A program made the position numbers and the translations under genes. 64,000 nt of DNA from JAHFDS01 sp964593795. GTDB lineage: Bacteria; Myxococcota_A; Polyangia; JAHFDS01. Location: the NCBI GenBank assembly GCA_964593795.1, contig CAZQJC010000036.1, forward strand, positions 1 through 64,000, written 5' to 3'. Positions 16,469 through 25,186 of the stretch are shown piece after piece; positions within the stretch are counted from its first letter, which is position 1; the number at the start of each line of letters is the position of its first letter. The notes under the pieces are model-generated. The model did not search any database, was not told where the DNA came from, and saw only the letters and a list, made by a program, of their open reading frames with translations.

Positions 16469-17001
16469 TCACGCTCGGACTGTGCTCGCTCGCCGGTGCC
16501 TTCGGATGGACGTTCACCGAGTACGCGCTCCACGCGTGGCATGGCCACCGGGCGCGCGGCAGGAACGAGTTCTCGCGCCAGCACCTCAAGCACCACGCGC
16601 AGAGCGGCTACTTCGCGCCGCTCGATCTGAAGCTGCGCATGGCGATCCCGATCGGGCTCGCCACCCTCGCGCTCGCCATCTGGGTCGGCCCGCTCGCGAT
16701 CGCCGCCTGGGCCGGCTTCTTCGGCGCCTACACGTTCTACGAGGTCCTGCACTACCGGCTGCACGTCGCGACGCCCATCGGCGCCTACGGGCGATGGGCG
16801 CGCCGCCACCACTTCTTCCATCACTTCGGAGACGCCCGCACGAACCACGGCGTCACGACGCCGCTCTGGGACGTCGTGTTCCAGACGCTCGCCGAGCCAA
16901 GGCCCATCCAGGTGCCGAGGAAGTTCGTGATGCCGTGGCTCGTGGATGGCAGCGGCAACGTCCGCCCCGAGCACGCCGGCACCTTCTCCCTCGGCCGGTA
17001 G
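16465..17001 (+). CDS. Fatty acid hydroxylase/sterol desaturase superfamily protein
   Basis: A 178-residue membrane protein with the His clusters of the non-haem di-iron hydroxylase superfamily: HAWHGH, RQHLKHH, EVLHYRLH and RRHHFFHHF, plus NHGVTTPLWD near the end. Hydrophobic segments at about 1-18 and 58-90 fit integral membrane topology. Such enzymes hydroxylate or desaturate lipids or carotenoids using oxygen. At 178 residues it is shorter than sterol desaturases and closer to carotenoid hydroxylase-like members. It is translationally coupled to the TetR gene, its likely regulator. The substrate is unknown. Confidence 0.85.
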   Translation: MITLGLCSLAGAFGWTFTEYALHAWHGHRARGRNEFSRQHLKHHAQSGYFAPLDLKLRMAIPIGLATLALAIWVGPLAIAAWAGFFGAYTFYEVLHYRLHVATPIGAYGRWARRHHFFHHFGDARTNHGVTTPLWDVVFQTLAEPRPIQVPRKFVMPWLVDGSGNVRPEHAGTFSLGR

Positions 17002-17028
17002 CGCCCTGTCGCTTCCAGGGCACACCCG

Positions 17029-17058
17029 TTGACACAAGGCGGCACACAGGCGGACGAT
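17029..17058 (+). promoter_or_regulatory. Candidate promoter of the ten-gene envelope-machine operon
   Basis: A consensus -35 TTGACA (17029-17034) is followed after 18 bases by GACGAT (17053-17058). The transcript would have a leader of about 55 bases carrying an AGGA ribosome-binding site before the ATG at 17120. It is the only strong -35 match before the operon. Confidence 0.4.
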
Positions 17059-17119
17059 ACGCCGCTGTTCGCAGGCCGTTCGACGGTCGCACGAACCTTG
17101 CAAGCAGCGCGAAGGACGC

Positions 17120-18862
17120 ATGGCTCGTCGGCTCCGAGTGATCGCCCGAAGCACCCCTGCACCCCGAGGTCGCCTCGCGCTCGCGCTCGCGCTCGCCGCC
17201 GCGTCCAGCTCCTGCACCGACGTCCGCTTCGTGCCGAGCAAGTGGTCCCCGCAGGGAGTCCAGGTCCGGTACGCCCAGCAGGAGGACCTCACCGTCCTGT
17301 CGTGGTCGGTGGAGTGCAAGGACTGCGGCGGCGATCTCGTCTTCGAGCTGGCTGACGCGGCAGGGCATTTCGCCCCGATCGACTTCCAGGCTGCCCCGTA
17401 TCCGAGCGGCCCCTACGACTGCGAATTCGGCACCTGCGTGCAGCTCGTGATGCGGGGGCGGCTCGCCCGGCTGTCGGGGCTTGCCGCGCCCGTGCGCAGC
17501 CGGCATCGCGACGAGGGCCTGTTCCCGGGCGGCGCCGCGCGGCAGGAGACCCTGGAGTCCTTCCGCTGCAGGGACACCCGGCAGGGCGACGTGCCGTGCC
17601 GCTCGATGTCGCCCGTCGTGACGTTCTCCGCGGACAACAACACGGTCACGATCGACCCGCAGGATGCCCTGGTCGCACCGGGCCTGCGCCGCCAGGTCGC
17701 CTACGCGATGTGGCCCACCACGACCGGCAACTGCGACGCCGAGGCCAGGCTCGCGTGCGACGCGGGCACGCTGACCAAGGACGTCCATCCCATCCGCCCC
17801 CAGACCTGCCTGCGCGGCGGCGTGCAGCCCCTCGAGGTGACCGAGCCGGGGAACTACTGCGTGTCCGTGCGCGGCGTGCCCAGGGACGGCAAGGACAGCA
17901 CGCGGTTCACGACGCTCGCGATCACGGTGCCGGAGACCGCGCCCGGCGAGGTCACGTACACCCCCGCGGCGCAGTCGTCGCCGGTGCTCGTGCAGATGTT
18001 CCTCGATCTCGAGGAGGCCGACGGCCCCACGTGCGACGCGCTCCGCACGAGCCTGCTGACCGCGCTGCGGGGCGCGCTCTTCACGGCGGATCCGCAGTTC
18101 CTCGAGCTGCCGCTCGTCGAGCTGTCCCCCGGCTGCAAGCAGGCGCCGGAGCGCACGTTCGACAGCGACGGCGTCGCCGCTCGCATCACCGACGAGATCG
18201 TCCGCCGCTCGCAGGGCACGGGCGTGCCCCAGCGCTTCCTCCTCTTCTATGCCAACAACTCCGCCGGCGCCCCGCCGGAGCGGCTGCTGGCGCAGCTCGC
18301 CGAGCTGCCCGTCCGCGTCGCCAACGCGGTGGGCAACCCGCGCGCCACGTACACGTGGGTCGCCGCGAGCGCGGGCGTGGCGGCGCTCCCGGCGGACGTG
18401 CGCACCGACTTCGCGGACCTCCTCGGCTCGATCGACAAGGTCGTGGGCTCCACCTTGCCCTTCCAGAGCGGCCTTTCGTCCGCACCCACGCCGCTGCTCG
18501 ATCCGATGGCCGTCGCGGACTGGGAGCGCGCGCGAGCGTTCGTCAAGCTCTGCCGCGCCGCCCTGCCGGCCACGCTGGCGCTCGGGGACTCGCCCGCGAA
18601 CACGACGTCCGTCGCCATCACGTCCCGGCTCCCCCCCGGGGTCCTCGTGGACCTCCGCACCGAGGTGACCGTGCCCAGAAGCGAGCTCATGCAGCGTCAG
18701 GTGATCGTTCCGTTCGAGATCTGCGGTCGCTTCTGCGATCACCCCGCCCTTCCGGCGGCGGGCACGCGCCAGGACACCGAGGTTTGGCGCACGTCGAGCC
18801 GTTGCGTGCGCGACGCGCAGCCGAGCGAGGGAGCGGGCGGCGTGGGCGGAGGCGGCTCGTGA
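17120..18862 (+). CDS. Large lipoprotein, first gene of the MotAB/FliFG-like operon
   Basis: A 580-residue lipoprotein (signal ending ASSSC, Cys32) with about 16 cysteines and no recognised family. Residues about 290-440 (PVLVQMFLDLEEADGPTCDA ... FLLFYANNSAG) have alternating strand and helix and might form a Rossmann- or vWA-like fold, without a MIDAS motif. The C-terminus is a flexible Gly-rich tail. AGGA precedes the ATG. Its stop overlaps the next gene's GTG start (GTGA). As the first gene of a ten-gene operon for an envelope machine, it is likely an outer-membrane-anchored component (inference). Confidence 0.8.
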   Translation: MARRLRVIARSTPAPRGRLALALALAAASSSCTDVRFVPSKWSPQGVQVRYAQQEDLTVLSWSVECKDCGGDLVFELADAAGHFAPIDFQAAPYPSGPYDCEFGTCVQLVMRGRLARLSGLAAPVRSRHRDEGLFPGGAARQETLESFRCRDTRQGDVPCRSMSPVVTFSADNNTVTIDPQDALVAPGLRRQVAYAMWPTTTGNCDAEARLACDAGTLTKDVHPIRPQTCLRGGVQPLEVTEPGNYCVSVRGVPRDGKDSTRFTTLAITVPETAPGEVTYTPAAQSSPVLVQMFLDLEEADGPTCDALRTSLLTALRGALFTADPQFLELPLVELSPGCKQAPERTFDSDGVAARITDEIVRRSQGTGVPQRFLLFYANNSAGAPPERLLAQLAELPVRVANAVGNPRATYTWVAASAGVAALPADVRTDFADLLGSIDKVVGSTLPFQSGLSSAPTPLLDPMAVADWERARAFVKLCRAALPATLALGDSPANTTSVAITSRLPPGVLVDLRTEVTVPRSELMQRQVIVPFEICGRFCDHPALPAAGTRQDTEVWRTSSRCVRDAQPSEGAGGVGGGGS

Positions 18863-19470
18863 GGCTCGCCGGAGCCGTCGCCGCGCTGATCTCGCTCCTC
18901 GCGGGCACCGCGTGGGCCGAGGACGCGCCGGTCGTGACGCAGCGGGTGGACCGGCGCTTCGTGCAGAAGACCGGCCACGCGCAGCTCTCGCTCGGCCTCG
19001 CGTACCTCGCGCGCGGCGACTTCTACCGCAACGTCGGCCTCGAGGGGACGTTCGCCTACTGGCTCGACGAGGCGTTCGCCCTCGAGGCGCAGGCCGCGCT
19101 CTACAACGCGGGCGACACCGACGCGACCGATCAGGTGCGGCGTGACCTCGGCTTCGTGCCGAACGCGCACCGGGAGCAGGCGATCGTGACCGTGGGCGGA
19201 CGCTGGAGCGTCGCGTACGGCAAGGCGCTCGTGGGCAAGGACAGCATCATCCACTTCGATCCGCAGGTGTTCGCGCACGTCGGGATGCACTCGGCGGAGG
19301 ACGCGATCGGCCCGATGGCGGACGTGGGCCTCGCCCTCGGCGCGCGGCCGAAGCGCTGGCTCGAGCTGCGCCTCGACTTCGCCCTCGTGCTCCAGGCCGA
19401 GGAGCGGCGGGACGGCTGGGCGCCCATCCTCGGCTACAAGCCGCTCCTGTCGGTGGGGTTCATGCTGTGA
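18859..19470 (+). CDS. Outer-membrane beta-barrel component
   Basis: A 203-residue protein starting at GTG within the GTGA overlap. The signal peptide ends at AWA-E (about residue 20). The mature part alternates as barrel strands (AQLSLGLAYLARG, GLEGTFAYWLD, IVTVGGRWSVAYG, ADVGLALGARP) and ends in VGFML. It resembles the small barrels (the OMP_myx-type family) encoded with myxobacterial gliding machinery. Coupled to genes on both sides by four-base overlaps. Predicted outer-membrane part of the operon's complex. Confidence 0.75.
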   Translation: MRLAGAVAALISLLAGTAWAEDAPVVTQRVDRRFVQKTGHAQLSLGLAYLARGDFYRNVGLEGTFAYWLDEAFALEAQAALYNAGDTDATDQVRRDLGFVPNAHREQAIVTVGGRWSVAYGKALVGKDSIIHFDPQVFAHVGMHSAEDAIGPMADVGLALGARPKRWLELRLDFALVLQAEERRDGWAPILGYKPLLSVGFML

Positions 19471-21239
19471 CCCTGGTCAAGCTCGTGGTCCTCGTGTGCT
19501 CCCTGCTCGGACGCGGCGAGGCCGGACAGGCGTGGGTCGAGGTCGGGCGCTGGCTCGACGTCGCGCCGCGCACGGCGAACGAGCCGGCGGTGCAGTTCGT
19601 CCTCGAGCTGCTCGCGCTCGCGCGCTGCGAGCCGCCGTCCTCGCGCGGCGCCTGGACGAGCGGCGACATCCGCAGCGCCTGGCGACTGCCGCGGGCCCAC
19701 CTCGAGCTCGAGCGGCTGCGCGTCGCGTCGCGCGTGCCCGCGTGGGCGCAGCACCTGCGCTGGGAGGTCCCGGATCCGGGGGCGAGCGCGGCCATCGTGT
19801 GGCCGGCCACGGAGGAGCGCTGGGACGACGAGACGCCGGTCATGAGCGTCGTGGCGAGCCGCTGCGCCGGTGCGCGCGCCGAGGAGAACGCGGCGCAGCT
19901 CGCCGATACGATCTCGGACCTGCTGCGCTGGATGCCGACGATGGCACCGACCCGGGCCGCCCTGACCTTCGAGCTCGCCTTCCTGCGCCATCGGCAGGGC
20001 GCGTTCGAGGCCTCGGAGAAGCTGCTCGTGCGCTTCGGCGGCGAGCTGTCCGAGTCCGAGCTCGCGCCGGACGAGCGGCGCCAGCGGAGGGTCCTGCTCG
20101 CGCTGGCGGCCGCCGAGCTCGGCCACGCGACGATGCAGCACTGGCTGTACGCGCGGGCGCTCGGCGCCGACGCGTACCTCGACGCGCAGGCGATCGCCGC
20201 GGGGCTCAAGCAGGGTGGCCTCGCCGCGCTCGATCGCGCGCGGGAGCTCGCGGAGCAGCGTCAGGGCGAGCACGACTGGTTCCTCTCGCGCGCCGCGCTG
20301 ATCGCGCTGCGCCTCGGCGACGAGACGCGCTTCTTCCAGCTCACGCGCAAGCTCGTCGGCGGCAAGTCGCGGGCGCAGGTCCTGGCCTCGGCCGAGGCCA
20401 GGGAGCTCTTCGACCTCGCGGCGCGCTGGATCTCGCGGCGACGCTTCGACGACGTCACGCTCGAGCTCGTGGAGTCGCTCGGGCCCCCGGCGCAGGTGCG
20501 CGAGCGCCTCGAGGCCGTGGCGCAGACCGCCCAGCGGCACGCGGGCCTCGACAACTCCGGCCCGGTGTTCGCCGCCGCGGTGTACCGCTGGCTCATCGCC
20601 CACCCGAAGGGCACGGCGCCGCCCATCTCGCGCTGGAAGGGTCGCCTGGCGCTGGCCCAGCTCGCGGGCGGGCAGACGGCGGAGTTCTGCGCGACCTACG
20701 GCGAGCTCGCCACGACGGCGCTCGAGGAGGCGCGCGGAGAGCCGGAGCGTCAGCTCCTCTACGTCACGCGCGACGCGGTGGCCTTCGTGGGCGACCGGCC
20801 GGCGCACGAGGCGGCGAGCTGCATCGTCAAGGCGCTCCGGCCGCTCCTGACCGACGAGGCCCGCGGCCGCGGCCGCACGGAGCTGGCCGAGCTCGAGCGC
20901 GCGCTCGTCACGCACGCCCCCGCGCCGAGCGCCGCCGCCAAGGCCGCGCCTGACAAGGCCGGTGGCGCGCCGGAGGGCGAGCCCACCCGGGCGGAGCCCC
21001 AGGAGCGCGCCGCCGCCGCGCGCGTCCTGGCCGAGCAGCTCGGAGGCGCCCGCAACCCCATGCTGCTCGGCGAGCTCGAGATCACCGCCGCCGCCACCGC
21101 CCTGCCACCGCCGATGGAGCTGCCGCTGCCGCCCCTGACGGGGGCGTCGTCGCTCCTGTGCCTCCCCGACGGCGAGCGCGGCTGCCGTCGCTGGGAGGGC
21201 CCGAGCCCCTCGCCCGTCCAGCTCGCGGTGTCGCCATGA
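19467..21239 (+). CDS. TPR-like alpha-solenoid envelope protein
   Basis: A 590-residue protein from a GTG start overlapping the barrel stop. A short hydrophobic N-terminus (TLVKLVVLVCSLLG) suggests export. Most of the rest is helical repeats with a TPR-like rhythm (AALTFELAFLRHRQGAFEASEKLLVRF ..., in repeated helical pairs), then a Pro/Ala-rich C-terminal region. By position and type it recalls GltC-like periplasmic TPR proteins of the myxobacterial gliding complex, but no specific orthology can be claimed. A scaffold between outer and inner membrane parts is likely. Confidence 0.7.
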   Translation: MTLVKLVVLVCSLLGRGEAGQAWVEVGRWLDVAPRTANEPAVQFVLELLALARCEPPSSRGAWTSGDIRSAWRLPRAHLELERLRVASRVPAWAQHLRWEVPDPGASAAIVWPATEERWDDETPVMSVVASRCAGARAEENAAQLADTISDLLRWMPTMAPTRAALTFELAFLRHRQGAFEASEKLLVRFGGELSESELAPDERRQRRVLLALAAAELGHATMQHWLYARALGADAYLDAQAIAAGLKQGGLAALDRARELAEQRQGEHDWFLSRAALIALRLGDETRFFQLTRKLVGGKSRAQVLASAEARELFDLAARWISRRRFDDVTLELVESLGPPAQVRERLEAVAQTAQRHAGLDNSGPVFAAAVYRWLIAHPKGTAPPISRWKGRLALAQLAGGQTAEFCATYGELATTALEEARGEPERQLLYVTRDAVAFVGDRPAHEAASCIVKALRPLLTDEARGRGRTELAELERALVTHAPAPSAAAKAAPDKAGGAPEGEPTRAEPQERAAAARVLAEQLGGARNPMLLGELEITAAATALPPPMELPLPPLTGASSLLCLPDGERGCRRWEGPSPSPVQLAVSP

Positions 21240-21949
21240 CGGCGCTCCTCACGCTCGCGCTCTTCCTCGCGCCGCCGGCGACGCCCGATCCGTGCGCGAC
21301 CGATCCGCACTGCGCCGCCGAGCGTGCTCGCGAGACCAGGGAGCTGCGCCGCCGCGCCGAGTACCTGGAGGCCCTCCGCGCCTTCACGAGCGCGGCGCGC
21401 GAGGCCGAGCTGGCGGCGGTCCCCATGCGGGAGCGCAAGCCCTTCGGCGCGGACTTCATGTACACGACGCACATGCCGAAGGCCTCGGCGCTCTTCGGCT
21501 ACACGCTCGCGTGGCCGGTGCGGCTCGAGGCCTTCGTGGGCGCGGGCGCCTACTCGCGGCCCCTGAACGACGTCGCCGTGCGTGTCTTCGAGGGGAGCCA
21601 CTACGGGTTCCAGAGCCGGGTGTTCTTCTCGAAGGGCATCCTCGCGCCCTACGCCAACGCGGGGCTCGGCTGGTCGACCGGTACGAACGCCGTGCACATT
21701 CGAGACAACACGACGGACCAATGGGTCTCGCTGAACTCGTCGTTCCACACGATGTACCTCGGCGCCGGCCTCGACCTGCAGTGGGAGTGGCTGCATGCGG
21801 CCGCCGGCTACCACATGGCCTGGTCGTACTACCAGCAGGTGTACTTCCCCTTCACCCACGATCAGCTCCCGGAGCAGGTCTCTTACTTCGACAGCTTCCT
21901 CAAGGACGCCATGCACGGTCTCTCGTTCGAAGTCGGCGGGCGCTTCTGA
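21236..21949 (+). CDS. Second outer-membrane beta-barrel component
   Basis: A 237-residue protein starting in an ATGA overlap. Signal peptide with cleavage near the first Pro-rich stretch, then a charged helical segment (ERARETRELRRRAEYLEALRA, about 30-60), then barrel-like strands (AFVGAGAYSRPL, YANAGLGWSTG, MYLGAGLDLQW) ending in EVGGRF with the C-terminal Phe typical of Bam substrates. It is the second of three barrel-type proteins in this operon. The periplasmic helix before the barrel may contact the TPR proteins (inference). Confidence 0.72.
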   Translation: MTALLTLALFLAPPATPDPCATDPHCAAERARETRELRRRAEYLEALRAFTSAAREAELAAVPMRERKPFGADFMYTTHMPKASALFGYTLAWPVRLEAFVGAGAYSRPLNDVAVRVFEGSHYGFQSRVFFSKGILAPYANAGLGWSTGTNAVHIRDNTTDQWVSLNSSFHTMYLGAGLDLQWEWLHAAAGYHMAWSYYQQVYFPFTHDQLPEQVSYFDSFLKDAMHGLSFEVGGRF

Positions 21950-23088
21950 TGCGCGCCTCGCTCGTGTTCTCGCTCCTGCTCTGCGCGAGCGTGGCCTCGG
22001 CGCAGCCGAAGCCCGCCACGGGCGGGGAGCCGACGTCTCCCGCGGCGGCCAGGTCGCTGCCCGTCGCCGAGGTGCCGCCGAGCCCAGGAGCGGTGTCGAT
22101 GGCGGAGGTCCTGACGCGCAGCCAGGACGGCGTGTCGGTCTCGGTGCTGGTGGACGAGCTGCTCGACGAGCTGGCCTACCAGCTCTCGAAGGAGGACGCG
22201 CGCCCGCTCTCCGCGATGGCGGTGCGATCGGTCAAGGTCTCGCCGAACCTGCGCGCGGACCTCGCGCTCTCGGCCGAGACGCGGCTGCAGGCGCGCCTGG
22301 CGAAGACCACGCACATCGCGCAGGTCGTCTGCACGGACTGTCGCGCGCTGCGCTCGCGGGTCGAGAACGGCGAGTGGGTGGTCTCGCTCGGCGTCGTCCG
22401 CCAGGCGGACCTCCGGCAGCTCGCGGAGGACCTCGGCGCGCAGACCTTCCTCGACGTCGACATCCAGTACATGCCGGGGCCGCAGGATCCTCGCGTGACC
22501 CTGGCCGCGCGCGCCTTCCGCGCCACCGACGGGCGCCTGCTCTGGTCCACGTCGATCCGGGCGGACGAGACCACGCCCGCCGTGCTGCGCAGCGGTCGCA
22601 AGCCGCAGTCGCGCGAGGAGCAGCTCCTCGAGCTCGAGCGCAGGCTCGAGGGGCACGCGCGCTTCGTGCAGATGCTCTCGGTCGGCGCGGCCCTCCTGCC
22701 GTACGACTCGCCGAAGGGCGACGTCGGCGGCGAGACCTTCGCCTACCAGCTCCAGGAGGCGTTCGGCGAGCAGCAGCGCCACTACTTCGGCCTTCGCGCC
22801 GAGTTCTTCCTCAACACCGATCGTCTCCAGGTGGGCATCGTCGAGGGCGCGTTCTCGTGGCGCGCCACCGAGAAGAACCTCAACTGGGGCGAGCTGCGGC
22901 TGAACGCCTCGGCCGGCGCCGTCATCGGCGACACGGCCCAGACGCCGCTCCTCGAGGCGGGGCTCGACTACCTCATCCGCTTCCGCTTCAGCGTGGGCGC
23001 GGGTGCCCTCTACATCGTGCCGGCGAAGTTCGGCGCCTTCGACCTCGGCGGCTTCGGGCTGCGCGCGCGGGTCGGGTTCAACTTCTGA
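21949..23088 (+). CDS. FlgO/CsgG-like domain fused to an outer-membrane barrel
   Basis: A 379-residue protein with a clear signal peptide (ending ASVASAQ). Residues about 55-220 resemble the FlgO/CsgG nucleotide-free alpha/beta domain: a start like VSVLVDELLDELAYQL, then VVSLGVVRQADLRQLAEDLGAQTFLDVDIQYM and ARAFRATDGRLLWSTSI. In flagella, FlgO-type proteins sit at the outer membrane around the motor. Residues about 225-379 form barrel-like strands ending in RARVGFNF. It starts by TGATG coupling with the preceding gene. The flagellar-type domain beside MotAB is the notable point. Confidence 0.65.
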   Translation: MRASLVFSLLLCASVASAQPKPATGGEPTSPAAARSLPVAEVPPSPGAVSMAEVLTRSQDGVSVSVLVDELLDELAYQLSKEDARPLSAMAVRSVKVSPNLRADLALSAETRLQARLAKTTHIAQVVCTDCRALRSRVENGEWVVSLGVVRQADLRQLAEDLGAQTFLDVDIQYMPGPQDPRVTLAARAFRATDGRLLWSTSIRADETTPAVLRSGRKPQSREEQLLELERRLEGHARFVQMLSVGAALLPYDSPKGDVGGETFAYQLQEAFGEQQRHYFGLRAEFFLNTDRLQVGIVEGAFSWRATEKNLNWGELRLNASAGAVIGDTAQTPLLEAGLDYLIRFRFSVGAGALYIVPAKFGAFDLGGFGLRARVGFNF

Positions 23089-23096
23089 GGATGGAC

Positions 23097-23732
23097 ATGC
23101 GTTCGGCAAGAGCACTCGAAGCGGCACTCCAGACGGCCTCCCTGTTCGTCCTCGTCGGCCTCGGCGGCTGCGCCACCCCGGCGCGGCACACGATCGCGCT
23201 CACGCCCGAGGAGGCGGAGCGCTGGGGCCTCCTGCCCTCGGCGCAGGCGCGGCCGCAGCGGCACGTCATCCGCATGAACGACGGCCAGCGCGAGTGGGAG
23301 GTCGAGTTCCCCGAGGCCGCCACCGGCTACGAGGTGCGCGTGCCGCTCCACGGCGCGTCCGAGACCGGCGGCGTGGCGGCCGCGACCAAGCAGCGCGTGA
23401 CCGCGGCGGACCGCGAGATGTTCGAGGACAAGACCGGCGGCAAGACGCCGAAGACGAGCTACCTCTCGGGCATCACACGCGTGCGGGACTTCTACAAGGC
23501 GCGCAACTACGAGCTCGCGCTCGTGCACGCGGTCGACCTCGAGAAGGAGTTCCCGAACGACGAGAAGCTGCTCGCGATGAAGGGCTCCATCTACAAGAAG
23601 CTCGGCCGCACCAAGCTCGCGCGAGAGACCTGGGAGCGTGTGCTCCAGATCAACCCCGACAACGCGACCGTGGCCGAGGCGCTGCGAGAGCTGGGCGAGA
23701 AGTCGGACGAGTCCGAAGGCGGAGGTCGCTGA
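23097..23732 (+). CDS. TPR lipoprotein
   Basis: A 211-residue lipoprotein (lipobox LGGC, Cys25) with a beta-rich middle and two TPR-like units in the C-terminal third (FYKARNYELALVHAVDLEKE and LGRTKLARETWERVLQINPD). The start at 23097 rather than the ATG at 23091 is chosen because the GAGG ribosome-binding site (23086-23090) touches the earlier ATG but is correctly spaced for the later one. The stop overlaps the motA-like ATG (TGATG). Predicted outer-membrane-anchored assembly factor of the machine, comparable in type to GltE-like TPR lipoproteins. Confidence 0.8.
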   Translation: MRSARALEAALQTASLFVLVGLGGCATPARHTIALTPEEAERWGLLPSAQARPQRHVIRMNDGQREWEVEFPEAATGYEVRVPLHGASETGGVAAATKQRVTAADREMFEDKTGGKTPKTSYLSGITRVRDFYKARNYELALVHAVDLEKEFPNDEKLLAMKGSIYKKLGRTKLARETWERVLQINPDNATVAEALRELGEKSDESEGGGR

Positions 23733-24532
23733 TGCACGTCATCCTGGGTCTGGCCATCCTGGCCGGCTCGCTGTGGGCCGGTCACCGGTTCAGCTCGGCC
23801 ACGTTCGGGGGTCTGCTGCACCTCGGCTCGGCCCTCATCCTCGTCGCCGCGCCGATCGGGGCCGCGTTCATCGCGTACCACCTGCGGACGCTGGGCGCGT
23901 GCGTGGTGTGGTCCTTCAAGGCGCTCTTCGGCAAGGGCGGCGGCGAGAAGTCGCGCCGGATGATGCTCGAGGACCTCTACGCGTTCGGCCGCGCGGTGCG
24001 CGCCGGCAAGGCGGTCGAGGCGAGCGAGGTGCTCGAGTGGACGCAGGAGCCGCTCCTGCGTGACGCGGGCCCGCTCGTGCTCGCCAAGACGCCGGGGCCC
24101 CAGGTCGCCGAGACCGTCGCGACGCTCGCGTACGCCCGCATGGCCGAGATCCGGTCGGCCGAGGAGGTGCTCAAGACCCTGTCCAAGGCCGCGCCGAGCT
24201 TCGGCATGGTCGGCACGATCATGGGCCTCGTGGACGTCATGAGCAACCTGCAGGACTTCACCAAGCTCGGGCCGGGCATGGCGCTCGCGGTCATGGCGAC
24301 GCTGTACGGCCTCGTGCTCGCGCAGGGCGTGTACGTGCCCCTCGCCACGGCCGTCGGAGAGCTCGGCCAGCGCACCGCGGTGGCGTCCGAGCTCCTCGGC
24401 GCGGGCCTGGCCGCGATCGCCGATGGCCGCTCGATCTACGAGCTCGGCCTCCTGGCCGGTCAGCACGGCGGTCAGGAGCGCGCCGCGAGCGAGGCCGCCC
24501 CCGTGGCCAAGGAAGGGGAGCGTGCGGCATGA
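23732..24532 (+). CDS. MotA-family stator subunit (proton/sodium channel)
   Basis: A 266-residue MotA/TolQ/ExbB-family inner-membrane protein. Hydrophobic segments lie at about 3-17, 28-50, 152-172 and 183-205. The signature APSFGMVGTIMGLV places Pro155, matching E. coli MotA Pro173, and LYGLVLAQGVYVPLA places Pro203, matching Pro222. The cytoplasmic loop (about 65-150) is helical and charged, the region that in MotA touches FliG. Size and full MotA pattern favour MotA over the shorter TolQ/AglR type. Coupled by ATGA to the motB-like gene. It forms the ion channel with it and should drive the FliG-like protein encoded two genes later. Confidence 0.88.
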   Translation: MHVILGLAILAGSLWAGHRFSSATFGGLLHLGSALILVAAPIGAAFIAYHLRTLGACVVWSFKALFGKGGGEKSRRMMLEDLYAFGRAVRAGKAVEASEVLEWTQEPLLRDAGPLVLAKTPGPQVAETVATLAYARMAEIRSAEEVLKTLSKAAPSFGMVGTIMGLVDVMSNLQDFTKLGPGMALAVMATLYGLVLAQGVYVPLATAVGELGQRTAVASELLGAGLAAIADGRSIYELGLLAGQHGGQERAASEAAPVAKEGERAA

Positions 24533-25185
24533 AGATGACCCCCTGGGACAAGATGAAGGGCCAGGATCACGAGGGGATCTGGCTCATCTCCTATGCCGAC
24601 ATGATCACGCTGCTCCTGACCTTCTTCGTGGCGCTGCTCTCGACCGCGAAGATCCAGAAGCACCGGCTCGAGCAGATGTCGAACGCGCTCAACAAGAAGG
24701 CCACCGAGAGCCAGCTCCAGCAGCTCGAGCGCAAGGTGGAGAAGTGGGTGGCGGAGACCAAGATGCAGGACAAGGTGCAGCACGAGCTCGGCGAGGAGGG
24801 CCTGCGCGTCCAGTTCACGAACGCGCTGCTCTTCGAGAGCGGCAAGGCGTCGCTGACGCCCGATGGCCTCGGCGTGGTCGATCGCTTCCTCGGCATGCTC
24901 GCGGCCGTCGATCCCACGTACCAGATCCGGATCGAGGGGCATTCGGACGACGTGCCGATCTCGACCGGACAGTTCAAGTCCAACTGGGAGCTCTCCACGG
25001 GGCGCGCGATCGAGGTGCTGCGGCGCTTCGCCGACAAGGGCGTGGCCAAGGAGCGCATGTCGATCCAGGGCTTCGCCGACACACGGCCGGTCAAGCCCGT
25101 GGTCGCCCCCAAGAAACTGGACGAGCGGAGCCAGATCGCGTTCCTGCGATCGCTCAACCGTCGCGTCGTCATCGTGGTGCACTGA
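24529..25185 (+). CDS. MotB-family stator subunit with OmpA peptidoglycan-binding domain
   Basis: A 218-residue protein: basic N-terminus, one transmembrane helix (about 17-37) with the ion-carrying Asp24 in SYADMITLLLTFFV, a helical plug/linker region (45-100), then an OmpA-like domain with IRIEGHSDDVPIS and FKSNWELSTGRA, the MotB-type peptidoglycan-binding signature. It anchors the stator to the cell wall. It is shorter than E. coli MotB but complete in motifs. It follows motA by ATGA overlap and precedes the FliF-FliG-like gene by one base. Confidence 0.92.
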   Translation: MKMTPWDKMKGQDHEGIWLISYADMITLLLTFFVALLSTAKIQKHRLEQMSNALNKKATESQLQQLERKVEKWVAETKMQDKVQHELGEEGLRVQFTNALLFESGKASLTPDGLGVVDRFLGMLAAVDPTYQIRIEGHSDDVPISTGQFKSNWELSTGRAIEVLRRFADKGVAKERMSIQGFADTRPVKPVVAPKKLDERSQIAFLRSLNRRVVIVVH

Positions 25186-25186
25186 C

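Noticed and set aside
23732..25185. Zorya-type antiphage system (ZorA/ZorB are MotAB-like)
   Set aside because: No ZorC, ZorD helicase or ZorE nuclease nearby; MotB has a standard OmpA domain, and the partners are envelope proteins.
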